Below are positions 16,443 to 25,311 of a stretch of DNA of 64,000 nucleotides, in pieces (the stretch's first letter is position 1; every line of letters begins with the position of its first letter). The stretch is from the NCBI RefSeq assembly GCF_000442275.2, contig NZ_KE557314.1, forward strand, positions 1,023,085-1,087,084, given 5' to 3'. Position numbers and translations under genes: made by a program. The notes under the pieces were generated by a model, which saw only the letters and a list, made by a program, of their open reading frames with translations, had not been told where the DNA came from and did no database searches. The DNA is from Litoreibacter arenae DSM 19593 (GTDB lineage Bacteria; Pseudomonadota; Alphaproteobacteria; Rhodobacterales; Rhodobacteraceae).

Positions 16443-16836
16443 CAGACGCCAGATCGCGGCGCACCGCCTCGCTGGCAAACAGACGGTTCGTCTCGTCCAT
16501 CCGGTCGAACGTATCGTCGAGCATGAAGCGGATATCGGGCGAGTGCTTCACTGACATCTGTTTGGTGATCGCGTGGCGGATTTCACCCTTGTTGCGGGCC
16601 AGCGCCTGTAACGCCTCTTCCTTATCCTTGCCACCCAAGGGCAGCACGAAGGCCGTAGCGATGCGCAGGTCGGGGGTGACGCGCACCTCGCTCACGGTGA
16701 TCGACATGCGGTTGAGGTCAGGGTCGTGGATTTCCCCGCGGCTGAGAACTTCCGACAGGGTGCGCCGGATCAGCTCGCCCACGCGAAGTTGCCGTTGAGA
16801 TGGGCCCGCGCCCGCGAATTTTGAGTTCTTAGCCAT
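16420..16836 (-). CDS. rbfA: Ribosome-binding factor A
   Basis: A 138-residue RbfA with the family features [46 protein letters not shown], and a KH-like core followed by [19 protein letters not shown]. It binds the 30S subunit during late 16S rRNA maturation. The ATG at 16836 (MAKNSKF) starts the conserved N-terminus; an upstream in-frame start adds only an unconserved stretch. The 3' end overlaps the DUF2233 gene. It is divergent from dapB with 79 bases between. Confidence 0.92.
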   Translation of the reverse strand: MAKNSKFAGAGPSQRQLRVGELIRRTLSEVLSRGEIHDPDLNRMSITVSEVRVTPDLRIATAFVLPLGGKDKEEALQALARNKGEIRHAITKQMSVKHSPDIRFMLDDTFDRMDETNRLFASEAVRRDLASDDDAGED

Positions 16837-16915
16837 AGGGTGGGACTTAAGCCCCTTGCCAGCGCCTTGCAACAGGTCCTACACCGCTTGGGCTACTGAT
16901 AAAGAGGGTTTCGCC

Positions 16916-17716
16916 ATGACAGGTATCGTGATCACCGGCGCGTCAGGCCGTATGGGCCAGATGCTGATCGAGACCGTTCGGGCCTCTGACCACGCGCATT
17001 TGGTGGGTGTGACGGAACGCGAAAGCCACCCGTGGGTCGGGCAGGACCTGGGTGTGGCGATGGGACAGGCCGAAATGGGCGTGCCCGTGGTGTCCGACGC
17101 GGCCGAGGTCGTGAAGGACGCGCAAGCGATCATTGATTTCACCACGCCTGCTGCGACCGTTGCCATGGCGGAGCTGGCCGCACAGGCCCGCGTGGTGCAT
17201 GTGATCGGGACCACCGGCCTCAGCGACGCCGATCTTGCCAAGATCAAAGCCGCCGCCCGCCACGCGCCGATTGTGCGCGCCGGCAACATGAGCCTTGGGG
17301 TGAACCTGTTGGTGCAACTGACCAAGAAGGTCGCCGCCGCACTGGACGAGGACTACGACATCGAAGTCGTGGAGGCGCACCACCGCCACAAGGTCGACGC
17401 GCCGTCCGGCACCGCCCTGATGCTAGGCGAGGCCGCCGCCGAGGGGCGCGGTGTGGATTTGAACGACGTCAAAGACAGCGGCCGCGACGGCATCACCGGT
17501 GCGCGTAAACGTGGCGATATCGGGTTTTCTGCCATCCGTGGCGGAGACATCGTGGGAGAGCATGACGTGATCTTCGCCGCCGACGGCGAACGCATCGTGC
17601 TGCGCCACCTCGCCACCGACCGCGCGGTCTTCGCCCGCGGAGCGCTTAAGGCCGCACTGTGGGGGCAGGGCAGGGGGCCGGGTGAGTACGATATGCTGGA
17701 TGTGTTGGGGCTTTAG
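16916..17716 (+). CDS. dapB: 4-hydroxy-tetrahydrodipicolinate reductase
   Basis: A 266-residue DapB. The N-terminal dinucleotide site is [11 protein letters not shown], and the substrate-binding catalytic motif is [15 protein letters not shown], with [11 protein letters not shown] and the C-terminal [18 protein letters not shown] also present. It performs the second committed step to diaminopimelate and lysine. The ATG at 16916 ([11 protein letters not shown]) is the natural start; the upstream in-frame extension would overlap rbfA. The insertion discussed below begins about 100 bases past the stop. Confidence 0.96.
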   Translation: MTGIVITGASGRMGQMLIETVRASDHAHLVGVTERESHPWVGQDLGVAMGQAEMGVPVVSDAAEVVKDAQAIIDFTTPAATVAMAELAAQARVVHVIGTTGLSDADLAKIKAAARHAPIVRAGNMSLGVNLLVQLTKKVAAALDEDYDIEVVEAHHRHKVDAPSGTALMLGEAAAEGRGVDLNDVKDSGRDGITGARKRGDIGFSAIRGGDIVGEHDVIFAADGERIVLRHLATDRAVFARGALKAALWGQGRGPGEYDMLDVLGL

Positions 17717-17816
17717 GGTTTGGAGGGCTGCTGGGACCTTTTTGCCGTTCAATACTCCCGAAGCCGAAGCACCACTAGTTTACATGGCCCAAAACCAAAA
17801 TCCCCAAAGGTATCAG

Positions 17817-18557
17817 ATGAACCACAACAACAATAAGCCAGACTCTCACGTTGCATACGGAGCGGCCATGGATGGCATGGCAGCTCTGGCTGCCAGCGTT
17901 GCAATAGTTGGTCGCTATTGGTGGAATGTTCAGATGCAAATATTGCAGAAAATCGGACTTATGTCGCTTTTCAAGGCTAACTGGTGGCTGTTTTTAGTCG
18001 TTGGGTTTCTTTTATTGGCGTTCTTGTTTCCGCTGGGGGTTGCATTCATTGTAAGCTCTTGGTCCGCTGGTCAGATGGACCCGAAGGCGGAGGCTGATTT
18101 CATCGTACCGCTACGGCATGAAGAGCATGATGCAGATTTTCCCACCGACCTAGACAATGATCGAGCAGATTTAATGTCTCCTCTTGAGCATGGCTTGGAT
18201 GACGATCGGCTAAACGAGGTATATGATGCAGCAGGTATTTATCACATTAGTTTTCTTCGTTCTCTGGAACATGACGTTGCCGATGCTGAGTTTGCGGCGG
18301 CGGCTCTGGGCGCGTTCGATGGTACGGTACAAGCCTTTGAGTTAGGGCTTAACGACCTTGATATGATGACTATGGGGTCGGCTTTCATCGTCAGACAACT
18401 CAAGAACTTAGGCCGTTTGAATGAAGTTGATCCTGAAAGAATAGCTGAGTTGACCACAGATGCGATGACCTCCGATGCTTTGGAGCAAACAAGAGGACGG
18501 GCTGGTCAAGTCGCTTACACAATGCATATGGCGCTGAGAAATAATGAGTTGCTTTAA
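17817..18557 (+). CDS. Unknown single-pass membrane protein, atypical composition
   Basis: I do not recognise this 246-residue protein. It has a polar Asn-rich N-terminus, a strong hydrophobic segment around residues 58-83 (WWLFLVVGFLLLAFLFPLGV), then a soluble, acidic, mostly helical C-terminal domain. The ATG at 17817 has AAAGGT seven bases upstream; an in-frame ATG at 17784 has no such site. By eye the GC content is clearly lower than in the flanking genes and codon use is less biased (many A/T third positions), suggesting horizontal arrival. It sits between dapB and an exported-protein gene, next to a broken DUF1674 copy. Confidence 0.6.
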   Translation: MNHNNNKPDSHVAYGAAMDGMAALAASVAIVGRYWWNVQMQILQKIGLMSLFKANWWLFLVVGFLLLAFLFPLGVAFIVSSWSAGQMDPKAEADFIVPLRHEEHDADFPTDLDNDRADLMSPLEHGLDDDRLNEVYDAAGIYHISFLRSLEHDVADAEFAAAALGAFDGTVQAFELGLNDLDMMTMGSAFIVRQLKNLGRLNEVDPERIAELTTDAMTSDALEQTRGRAGQVAYTMHMALRNNELL

Positions 18558-18575
18558 GCTCAAGGCGATATCCCC

Positions 18576-18728
18576 CCAAAAAGCGGCCGCAATTCCTTTA
18601 TGTTCCCAATCGCCATACCGCACGGACTCTGGCTCGTCGCGACCACCCAACTTGTCTGACAACTCCAGATCACCCGGTTGCCTTCTCTTGTGCAGTGCCT
18701 CTTCCAATGCCTGTGGGGTCTGGGCCAA
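18576..18728 (-). pseudogene. Degenerate copy of the DUF1674 (SDHAF4-like) gene
   Basis: Read on the minus strand this encodes ALEEALHKRRQ, then LGGRDEPESVRYGDWEHKGIA, matching ALEEAAARKKA and LGGREGPEPVRYGDWERKGIA of the intact gene at 19197-19370. The DNA also aligns clearly. The copy lacks an ATG and the N-terminal residues (the in-frame stop upstream is at 18765-18767), and the position of the TAG stop of the intact gene reads TGG here (18576-18578), so the frame runs on. I call it a pseudogene; a TTG at 18728 without a ribosome-binding site is the only available start. Confidence 0.7.
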
Positions 18729-18835
18729 GGTTTGGATGAATGCGATATGCTGGGCTTGCCGCGCTTATAGCCCCCAACTGATCCAACCCGCCCAACATGC
18801 CGTAACACTCCCGTAGCCACCGGGAGAATGACGCC

Positions 18836-19195
18836 ATGACCGCTCTTAGACGCTCATCTTACGCCGCCGCCTTTCTGGCATGCATGGCGCTGCCTGCTGC
18901 GGCGTTCGAGCGTATCTCGACCAAGTCGGAATTTGTGCAGACCGTCAGTGGGAAAAACCTCACCATTTTCGGGATATCGGTTAGCGTCCAGCCGGACGGG
19001 GCTATTGGCGGAAGAGCCTACGGGCGCAAGGTGAAGGGCCAGTGGCAGTGGCGTGACGGCTTCTTTTGCCGTGATCTGTTCTGGGGGGACATGGACCTCG
19101 GGCCGAATTGTCAGGTCGTGAAAGTCCATGGGGACGTGATCCGGTTCCGCTCCGACAAGGGCACGGGGCGTTATGCCGATCTGACGATGCGCTGA
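18836..19195 (+). CDS. Small exported protein of unknown function
   Basis: A 119-residue protein with a clear signal peptide (SSYAAAFLACMALPAAA, cleavage near 23) and a mature part rich in glycine and aromatic residues: FGISVSVQPDGAIGGRAYGRKVKG, WQWRDGFFCRDLFWGDMDLG, then FRSDKGTGRYADLTMR. Two cysteines in the mature part could pair. Homologues next to dapB in Rhodobacteraceae are sometimes annotated as dihydrodipicolinate reductase; nothing in the sequence supports that (no Rossmann fold), and I consider that a neighbour-copied name. GGGAG lies upstream of the ATG. Confidence 0.75.
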   Translation: MTALRRSSYAAAFLACMALPAAAFERISTKSEFVQTVSGKNLTIFGISVSVQPDGAIGGRAYGRKVKGQWQWRDGFFCRDLFWGDMDLGPNCQVVKVHGDVIRFRSDKGTGRYADLTMR

Positions 19196-19196
19196 T

Positions 19197-19370
19197 CTAG
19201 AAGTCGACCGCAATCCCCTTGCGCTCCCAGTCGCCGTAGCGGACTGGCTCCGGCCCTTCGCGGCCACCCAGCTCTGGCGGCAAATTCAGGTCTTTCTCGG
19301 CCTTCTTGCGCGCGGCGGCTTCTTCCAATGCGCGAATGGCCTCTGGGGGCAGGTCTTGCTTGTCCGTCAT
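19197..19370 (-). CDS. DUF1674 protein (succinate dehydrogenase assembly factor 4-like)
   Basis: A 57-residue protein ending in the DUF1674 signature GPEPVRYGDWERKGIAVDF. The family includes the mitochondrial succinate dehydrogenase assembly factor SDHAF4/Sdh8, which protects flavinated SdhA; a corresponding role in bacteria is inference. The ATG at 19370 starts MTDKQDLPPEA. A degenerate second copy lies about 0.6 kb to the left at 18576-18728. It is divergent from the RsmB-like gene, 60 bases away. Confidence 0.8.
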   Translation of the reverse strand: MTDKQDLPPEAIRALEEAAARKKAEKDLNLPPELGGREGPEPVRYGDWERKGIAVDF

Positions 19371-19430
19371 GTCCCGCGTCCTTGTTCCGGTCCTGCTCTT
19401 GATATACGGCCCATTGGCAAGGAGACAAGT

Positions 19431-20726
19431 ATGGCGCGACACGACACCTCATCCCCGTCCGGCCTTCATGCCCGCCGTGCAGCGGTTCAACTGCTGCGGG
19501 GTGTGCTGGAGGAAAAGGAACAGCTTTCCGTTCTGCTGGGCAGTGGCGTTCTCGACCGGCTGGAGCCTGCCGACCGCGCGCGGGCGCAGCGTCTGGCGAC
19601 GACGACCTTGCGGGAGGTGGGGCGGGCCGATGTGGTAATCTCTCAATTCGTCGAGAAGATGCCACCGGATGTGGCTTTGAACATCCTGCGTTTGGCGGTG
19701 GTGGAATTGTGCGTCGAGGGAGAAGCACCCCACGGTGTCGTGGACAGTGCGGTGAACCTGATGAAACGCTCCGGTCGCTCGCCCCGCATGGCGGGGTTGG
19801 CGAATGCGGTGCTGCGCAAGGTGGCGACCGAGGGGCCGCAGATGTGGCCGGATATTCCGCCCTCGCGGATGCCCAAATGGCTGCGCCCGCGCGTGGTGCA
19901 TTTGTTTGACGAGGCGACGGTGGAAACCATCGAGGCCGCGCATCTGGCGGGCGCGCCCTTGGACATCACGCTACGCGACGAGACCAAAGCCGAATACTGG
20001 GCCGAACAATTGGGCGCGGAGGTGCTGCCGACGGGATCGTTGCGGATAAACGGTTCTGTTCAGGTGACCGACCTGCCGGGGTTCGAGGAAGGCGCCTGGT
20101 GGATACAGGACGCCGCCGCCGCCATCGCCGCCCGCATGTTGAACGCCCAGAAGGGCGAGGTGGTGCTGGACATGTGCGCCGCCCCGGGCGGCAAGACGAT
20201 GCAACTGGCGGCAAGCGGCGCGGAGGTGACCGCGCTGGACATTTCGCCAGAGCGGATGATGTGGGTCGAGGAGAACCTGCAACGTACCGGCCTGACCGCC
20301 AAGCTGATTGTGGAGGACGCGCTGAACGCGCCGGACGATGTGCTCTACGACGCAATCCTGCTGGACGCGCCATGTTCGGCCACCGGCACGATCCGGCGGC
20401 ACCCTGATCTGCCCTACGTGAAAGATGGCAAACAACTGAACGAGTTGTTCGCCCTGCAAGCGGACATGATCGACACCGCCGTGAGCCTGTTGAAGCCGGG
20501 TGGGCGGCTGGTGTTCTGCACATGCTCGCTGCTGTTCGACGAGGGGGAGCGTCAGGCGAAAACGGCGATGGAACGGCACGGGTTGACCGAAATCGAGACC
20601 GATCTGAAAGGTGTGGAGCCCGAGTGGCGCAGCCGCGTAGGTGGGCTGCGCCTGTCGCCAAGCTACTGGCCCGACCGTGGCGGAATGGACGGTTTTTTCA
20701 TGATTGCGCTGCGCAAGCCCGAATAA
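19431..20726 (+). CDS. RsmB/NOP2-family rRNA m5C methyltransferase
   Basis: A 431-residue protein: an N-terminal NusB-like RNA-binding domain (residues about 10-135) and a C-terminal SAM-dependent methyltransferase. Motif I is LDMCAAPGGKTMQLA; the two family cysteines are in LLDAPCSATGTIRRHPD and FCTCSLLFDEGE. RsmB methylates C967 of 16S rRNA in Escherichia coli; alphaproteobacteria often have more than one paralogue, so the exact site is uncertain. AAGGAGACAAGT precedes the ATG at 19431. Confidence 0.88.
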   Translation: MARHDTSSPSGLHARRAAVQLLRGVLEEKEQLSVLLGSGVLDRLEPADRARAQRLATTTLREVGRADVVISQFVEKMPPDVALNILRLAVVELCVEGEAPHGVVDSAVNLMKRSGRSPRMAGLANAVLRKVATEGPQMWPDIPPSRMPKWLRPRVVHLFDEATVETIEAAHLAGAPLDITLRDETKAEYWAEQLGAEVLPTGSLRINGSVQVTDLPGFEEGAWWIQDAAAAIAARMLNAQKGEVVLDMCAAPGGKTMQLAASGAEVTALDISPERMMWVEENLQRTGLTAKLIVEDALNAPDDVLYDAILLDAPCSATGTIRRHPDLPYVKDGKQLNELFALQADMIDTAVSLLKPGGRLVFCTCSLLFDEGERQAKTAMERHGLTEIETDLKGVEPEWRSRVGGLRLSPSYWPDRGGMDGFFMIALRKPE

Positions 20727-20792
20727 TCGGTGACAGGTTTGCCTCGTCTGCGTAGAATTGCGGACAAAAGAAGCAGACGAAAAGTCGGTGAT

Positions 20793-22541
20793 ATGGGCAT
20801 TGAGGCGAAAGCCGCGCCACCCGCAGGGTTGGAGCGTAATCTTACGTTTATGGACAAGCTGCACGCACGGTTGAGCACCATGCGCGCGCAGGCGACCGGG
20901 TTTGTCTCGCAGCCTGAACCGCGCACCATCGGCTCCTACGCCAAGGGCAAGCAGCTTGCGGCAGGCAACTTCCAGTTCGGCGGGCATCTGGTGCAGGCTG
21001 AAGGGCGGTCCCTCTGGGCGATCACTCCGCCCGATGCGATGTATGAGGCAGAGTTGCACGGGTTCACATGGCTCGACGATCTGGCATCGGTCGGGGACCG
21101 CGCCTCGCGCCTGATGGCGCAGCAATGGGTCCACGAGTGGATCGCTCTCTACGGGCGTGGACGCGGGCTTGGCTGGTCGCCTGATCTGACCGGCCGCAGG
21201 TTGATCCGCTGGATCAACCACGCGCTGTTCCTGATGAATGGTCAGACACCTGAGACGAACGATCTGTATTACAAGTCACTCGCGCATCAGACGGCCTATC
21301 TGGGCCGCCGCTGGTCCGTGGCGTCGCGTGGTTTGCCACGGTTCGAGGCGCTGACCGGGCTGCTATATGCGTCGCTCAGTCTTGGCGGAATGGAACGGTA
21401 TGCGACGCCGTCCACCAATGCGCTGGCGCGCGAATGCGCGGATCAGATCGACGCGGACGGGGGTATTCCGACGCGCAACCCCGAGGAATTGCTGGAGGTT
21501 TTTACCCTGCTCACGTGGGCGGCGGCTGCGCTGTCCGAGGCGGGCCGCACGCCCTTGCCAGCCCATCTTGACGCAATCCAGCGCATCGCGCCGACCCTGC
21601 GCGCGTTGCGTCACGCCGATGGCGGCCTTGCGCGGTTCCACGGCGGCGGGCGCGGGTTGGAGGGACGGCTGGACCACGCCTTGGCAGCGTCCGGTGTGAA
21701 GGCGTCGCATCTGGAGGGGCTGGCAATGGGCTATGCGCGCCTGACGGGCGGCAGGACCACAGTGATTGCGGACGTTAGCGCTCCGCCCGCCCTAAACGCA
21801 TCGCGCGCAGCCCATGCCAGCACGCTTGCGTTCGAGTTGACCTCCGGTCGCCGTGCGTTGATCGTCAATTGCGGGTCCGGCGCACCGTTCGGTGCGGAGT
21901 GGCGCAGGGCAGGGCGGGCGACGCCGTCGCATTCGACCTTGTGTATCGACGGCGTGTCCTCGGCCAAGCTGACGGCGCATCCGCAAGGCGAATTCCTGAC
22001 CTCCGGCCCCAAAAAGGTGACGGAGCACCGGAAGGCCACCGAAGACGCGACAGAGCTGGTCGCGAGCCATGACAGCTATTGCGGCGAATACGGCCTGACC
22101 CATGTGCGCAAGATGGAAATCAGTCTCGACGGGCGGCGGGTTACCGGCGAGGACACGCTGGCGGCCTTGTCCGACCCCGACCGCGTCCGGTTCGAGGCGC
22201 ATATGGACAAAATCTCGCTACAGGGTGTTCCGTATTCGGTCCGCTTCCATTTGCATCCTGAAGTGGATGCCTCGCTTGATATGGGCGGCACGGCGGTATC
22301 ATTGGCGCTGAAAAGCGGTGAGGTTTGGGTGTTCATGCCGTCCCATTCGGCGAAAATGACGATTGAACCGAGCGTTTATCTGGAAAAAGGACGATTAAAG
22401 CCGCGTGCGTCCAAACAGATCGTTTTATCCTCCCGCGTGATGGAGTATGCGAGCCAGGTCAGTTGGTCTTTGGCAAAAGCGCAGGACACTCCGTCGTATC
22501 TGCGCGACGTCGACGAGGGCCTTGAGCTGGCACTGAATTGA
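20793..22541 (+). CDS. Heparinase II/III family protein
   Basis: A 582-residue protein with an alpha/alpha toroid-like N-terminal part (WIALYGRGRGLGWSPD, RRLIRWINHALFLM) and a C-terminal heparinase II/III-like beta domain (LIVNCGSGAPFGAEWRRAGRATPSHSTLCID, then VRFHLHPEVDASLDMGG). The family contains polysaccharide lyases; the substrate here is unknown and may be an envelope or capsular glycan. There is no signal peptide. Start is uncertain: I choose ATG 20793; a GTG at 20730 would extend it by 21 residues and abut the methyltransferase stop. This placement before purH is familiar in Rhodobacteraceae. Confidence 0.78.
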   Translation: MGIEAKAAPPAGLERNLTFMDKLHARLSTMRAQATGFVSQPEPRTIGSYAKGKQLAAGNFQFGGHLVQAEGRSLWAITPPDAMYEAELHGFTWLDDLASVGDRASRLMAQQWVHEWIALYGRGRGLGWSPDLTGRRLIRWINHALFLMNGQTPETNDLYYKSLAHQTAYLGRRWSVASRGLPRFEALTGLLYASLSLGGMERYATPSTNALARECADQIDADGGIPTRNPEELLEVFTLLTWAAAALSEAGRTPLPAHLDAIQRIAPTLRALRHADGGLARFHGGGRGLEGRLDHALAASGVKASHLEGLAMGYARLTGGRTTVIADVSAPPALNASRAAHASTLAFELTSGRRALIVNCGSGAPFGAEWRRAGRATPSHSTLCIDGVSSAKLTAHPQGEFLTSGPKKVTEHRKATEDATELVASHDSYCGEYGLTHVRKMEISLDGRRVTGEDTLAALSDPDRVRFEAHMDKISLQGVPYSVRFHLHPEVDASLDMGGTAVSLALKSGEVWVFMPSHSAKMTIEPSVYLEKGRLKPRASKQIVLSSRVMEYASQVSWSLAKAQDTPSYLRDVDEGLELALN

Positions 22542-22567
22542 TTGCTGCTTGAGCTTTAAGGACCCCT

Positions 22568-24154
22568 ATGACCGATCTCGTTCCCGTGCGCCGCGCACTG
22601 CTTTCCGTCTCCGACAAAACCGGCCTGATCGACTTCGCCCGCGCCTTGGTAGGGCATGGGGTCGAGTTGTTGTCCACTGGTGGTACCGCTGCCGCGATCC
22701 GTGATGCAGGGTTGGACGTGAAAGATGTTTCCGAAGTCACGGGCTTCCCCGAGATGATGGACGGGCGCGTGAAAACGCTGCACCCGATTGTGCATGGCGG
22801 TCTTTTGGCACTGCGCGACGATGAGGGGCATGTAGGCGCAATGAAAGAGCATGGTATCGGCGCGATCGAACTGTTGGTGGTGAACCTCTATCCGTTCGAG
22901 GAAACGGTGGCCAAGGGTGCCGATTACGCGACCTGCATCGAGAATATCGACATCGGCGGGCCCGCGATGCTGCGCTCTGCCGCGAAGAACCACAAGTTTG
23001 TGAACGTGGTGACGGATGTGCAGGACTACGAGGCCGTGCTGGGCGAGATGGCAGACAACGACGGCGCGACCTCCTACGCATTCCGCCAGCGTCTGGCGTT
23101 GACCGCGTATTCGCGCACGGCGGCCTACGACACGGCGGTGTCCGGCTGGATGGCAGGCGCTTTGGGTGAAACGCCACGCCGCAAGTCCTTTGCGGGCAGT
23201 TTGGCGCAAACTTTGCGTTATGGCGAAAACCCGCATCAGCAGGCGGCGTTTTACACCGACGGCTCTGCCCGCCCCGGCGTGGCGACAGCGCAGCAACATC
23301 AGGGCAAGGAGTTGTCCTATAACAACATCAACGACACCGACGCCGCGTTCGAGTTGGTGGCGGAGTTCGACCCCAAGGACGGCCCTGCCGTGGCTATCAT
23401 CAAGCACGCCAACCCGTGTGGCGTGGCGCGTGGCGCATCCGTGGCTGAGGCCTACCAGAAGGCGTTTGAATGTGACCAGACCAGCGCGTTTGGCGGAATT
23501 ATTGCGGTGAACCAGCCTTTGGACGGTGAAACCGCCGAAGCCATCAGCGGCATCTTTACAGAGGTGGTGATCGCGCCCGGCGCAGATAACGACGCGCGCG
23601 CGATTTTCGCCAAGAAGAAAAACCTGCGTCTGCTGACCACGGACGGCCTGCCTGATCCGGTCGCCGCCGCGCTGACGGTCCGGCAGGTCTCGGGCGGGTT
23701 GCTGGTGCAGGACAAGGACAACGGCCGCATCATGGCGGGCGATCTGAAGGTCGTGACCAAACGCGCACCGACCGAACAGGAGCTTTCCGACATGCTGTTT
23801 GCGTGGCGGGTGGCTAAGCACGTAAAGTCGAACGCGATTGTTTACGTTAAAGACGGCGCGACCGTCGGCATCGGCGCGGGCCAGATGAGCCGCGTCGACA
23901 GCTCCCGCATCGCGGCACGTAAGGCGCAGGACGTGGCCGAGCTTTTGGGCTTGCCGCAGCCGCGCACGATTGGCTCCGCCGTGGCATCGGACGCGTTCTT
24001 TCCATTTGCAGATGGGCTACAGACCGCCGCCGAGGCCGGTGCGACCGCGCTGATCCAGCCCGGCGGCTCCATGCGAGACGATGAAGTGATCGCCGCCGCC
24101 GACGAGTTGGGGCTGGCCATGGTTTTCACCGGCATGCGTCATTTCCGGCACTGA
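22568..24154 (+). CDS. purH: Bifunctional AICAR formyltransferase / IMP cyclohydrolase
   Basis: A 528-residue PurH of normal length. The N-terminal MGS-like IMP cyclohydrolase domain shows [23 protein letters not shown] and [18 protein letters not shown]. The AICAR transformylase domain has the catalytic KHANPCGVA motif and ends with [19 protein letters not shown] and GMRHFRH. It carries out the last two steps of de novo IMP synthesis. AAGGACCCCT precedes the ATG. lspA starts one base after its stop. Confidence 0.97.
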   Translation: MTDLVPVRRALLSVSDKTGLIDFARALVGHGVELLSTGGTAAAIRDAGLDVKDVSEVTGFPEMMDGRVKTLHPIVHGGLLALRDDEGHVGAMKEHGIGAIELLVVNLYPFEETVAKGADYATCIENIDIGGPAMLRSAAKNHKFVNVVTDVQDYEAVLGEMADNDGATSYAFRQRLALTAYSRTAAYDTAVSGWMAGALGETPRRKSFAGSLAQTLRYGENPHQQAAFYTDGSARPGVATAQQHQGKELSYNNINDTDAAFELVAEFDPKDGPAVAIIKHANPCGVARGASVAEAYQKAFECDQTSAFGGIIAVNQPLDGETAEAISGIFTEVVIAPGADNDARAIFAKKKNLRLLTTDGLPDPVAAALTVRQVSGGLLVQDKDNGRIMAGDLKVVTKRAPTEQELSDMLFAWRVAKHVKSNAIVYVKDGATVGIGAGQMSRVDSSRIAARKAQDVAELLGLPQPRTIGSAVASDAFFPFADGLQTAAEAGATALIQPGGSMRDDEVIAAADELGLAMVFTGMRHFRH

Positions 24155-24155
24155 T

Positions 24156-24635
24156 ATGCGGGTCATTCTTCTCTCCGCGCTGGCCGTCTTCGGGATCGAC
24201 CAGCTGTCCAAATGGGCCGTGGTTCACAAGATGAACCTGCTTGAGCGGCTGTCGGTAGACGTGCTGCCCCCGCTTTTGAATTTCCGCATGGGGTGGAATA
24301 CCGGCATCAATTTCGGCCTGTTCTCCGACAGCCCCGAAATCATGCGCTACGTGCTCATCGTGCTGGCGGTTGGGGTGTCGGGGTTCCTTTTGTGGTGGGG
24401 CAATCGCAATCTTGGCCGCACAATCACGCAGATGGGGGCCGGCGCAATCATCGGCGGCGCGCTGGCGAATGCGCTGGACCGGGTGATTTACGGCGCAGTG
24501 GCGGATTTTCTCAACATGTCGTGTTGTGGCATCGACAACCCGTATACGTTCAATATCGCCGATATCGGCATCTTCGCAGGGGCTTTCGCGCTGGTTGCTT
24601 TCGATGACACGAAGGGTGAGCAGAAGGGGGGGTAA
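24156..24635 (+). CDS. lspA: Prolipoprotein signal peptidase (signal peptidase II)
   Basis: A 159-residue four-helix membrane protease. The catalytic aspartates fall in GGALANALDRV...GAVADFL and in FNIADIGIF, and the opening FGIDQLSKWAVV is typical. It removes signal peptides from lipoproteins in the inner membrane; the next gene encodes a lipoprotein, a fitting substrate. The start lies 1 base after the purH stop, so the genes are co-transcribed. Confidence 0.95.
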   Translation: MRVILLSALAVFGIDQLSKWAVVHKMNLLERLSVDVLPPLLNFRMGWNTGINFGLFSDSPEIMRYVLIVLAVGVSGFLLWWGNRNLGRTITQMGAGAIIGGALANALDRVIYGAVADFLNMSCCGIDNPYTFNIADIGIFAGAFALVAFDDTKGEQKGG

Positions 24636-24704
24636 AGAAGCCTCGTGACGCCCGCGCCGGATTGGGTTAAAACACCCTCAAAAGAAGAGCAGGAGTGGTC
24701 TTTC

Positions 24705-25223
24705 ATGCAACGCAAAGCGATGATCCTTGTCGGGATGGTCGGCGCCGCACTGGCGCTGTCGGCGTGTGACCGCAACAAACAGCCCCAGTTGCTGAACGTG
24801 AAATCCAATCAGGAAGGCGGGCCGGATGAATTCGCGGTGCTGCCCAACAAGCCCCTGACCCTGCCCGACAATTACAACGCCTTGCCCGCGCCCACCAAGG
24901 GCGGCAGCAACCGCACGGACGTGACGCCGCTGCAAGATGCTGTCGTGGCACTTGGCGGCAACCCCAACGCGGGTATCAGCGATGGTGCGCTGGTCAACCA
25001 TGCGTCGCGCTTTGGTGTGACACCGAATATCCGGACGGCGCTGGCAACTGAGGATCTGGAGTTCCGCCGCAAGAATGATGGACGGCTTCTGGAGCGCCTG
25101 TTCAACGTGAACGTCTACTTCAAGGCGTACCGCAAGCAGTCGCTGGACCAATACGCCGAGCTTGAGCGTCTGCGTCGCCTTGGTGTGCGCACCAACTCCG
25201 CACCGCCAGAAGGCTACGAGTAG
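24705..25223 (+). CDS. DUF3035 lipoprotein
   Basis: A 172-residue lipoprotein: signal peptide ending in the lipobox ALSAC (Cys at about 21), then a DUF3035 domain with PDEFAVLPNKPLTLP and LPAPTKGGSNRTD. DUF3035 proteins are beta-barrel-associated lipoproteins of unknown role in alphaproteobacteria. AGGAGTGG stands upstream of the ATG at 24705. Together with lspA upstream and the two M16 proteins downstream it forms a conserved envelope-related gene string. Confidence 0.85.
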   Translation: MQRKAMILVGMVGAALALSACDRNKQPQLLNVKSNQEGGPDEFAVLPNKPLTLPDNYNALPAPTKGGSNRTDVTPLQDAVVALGGNPNAGISDGALVNHASRFGVTPNIRTALATEDLEFRRKNDGRLLERLFNVNVYFKAYRKQSLDQYAELERLRRLGVRTNSAPPEGYE

Positions 25224-25311
25224 CCGACCGGTCACAAGCGCGTGGCTGCGGTTGAATTCTGCGCCAGTCATGTCATGTCTTTACAGAATTGTGCTTTTGA
25301 AGGGATGCTTT

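Noticed and set aside
18836-19195. Annotation as dihydrodipicolinate reductase
   Set aside because: The 119-residue exported protein has no nucleotide-binding fold or DapB motif; the real dapB is at 16916-17716.
22556-23821. 421-residue minus-strand frame opposite purH
   Set aside because: Antisense shadow; no start signal or domain, while purH is complete on the plus strand.
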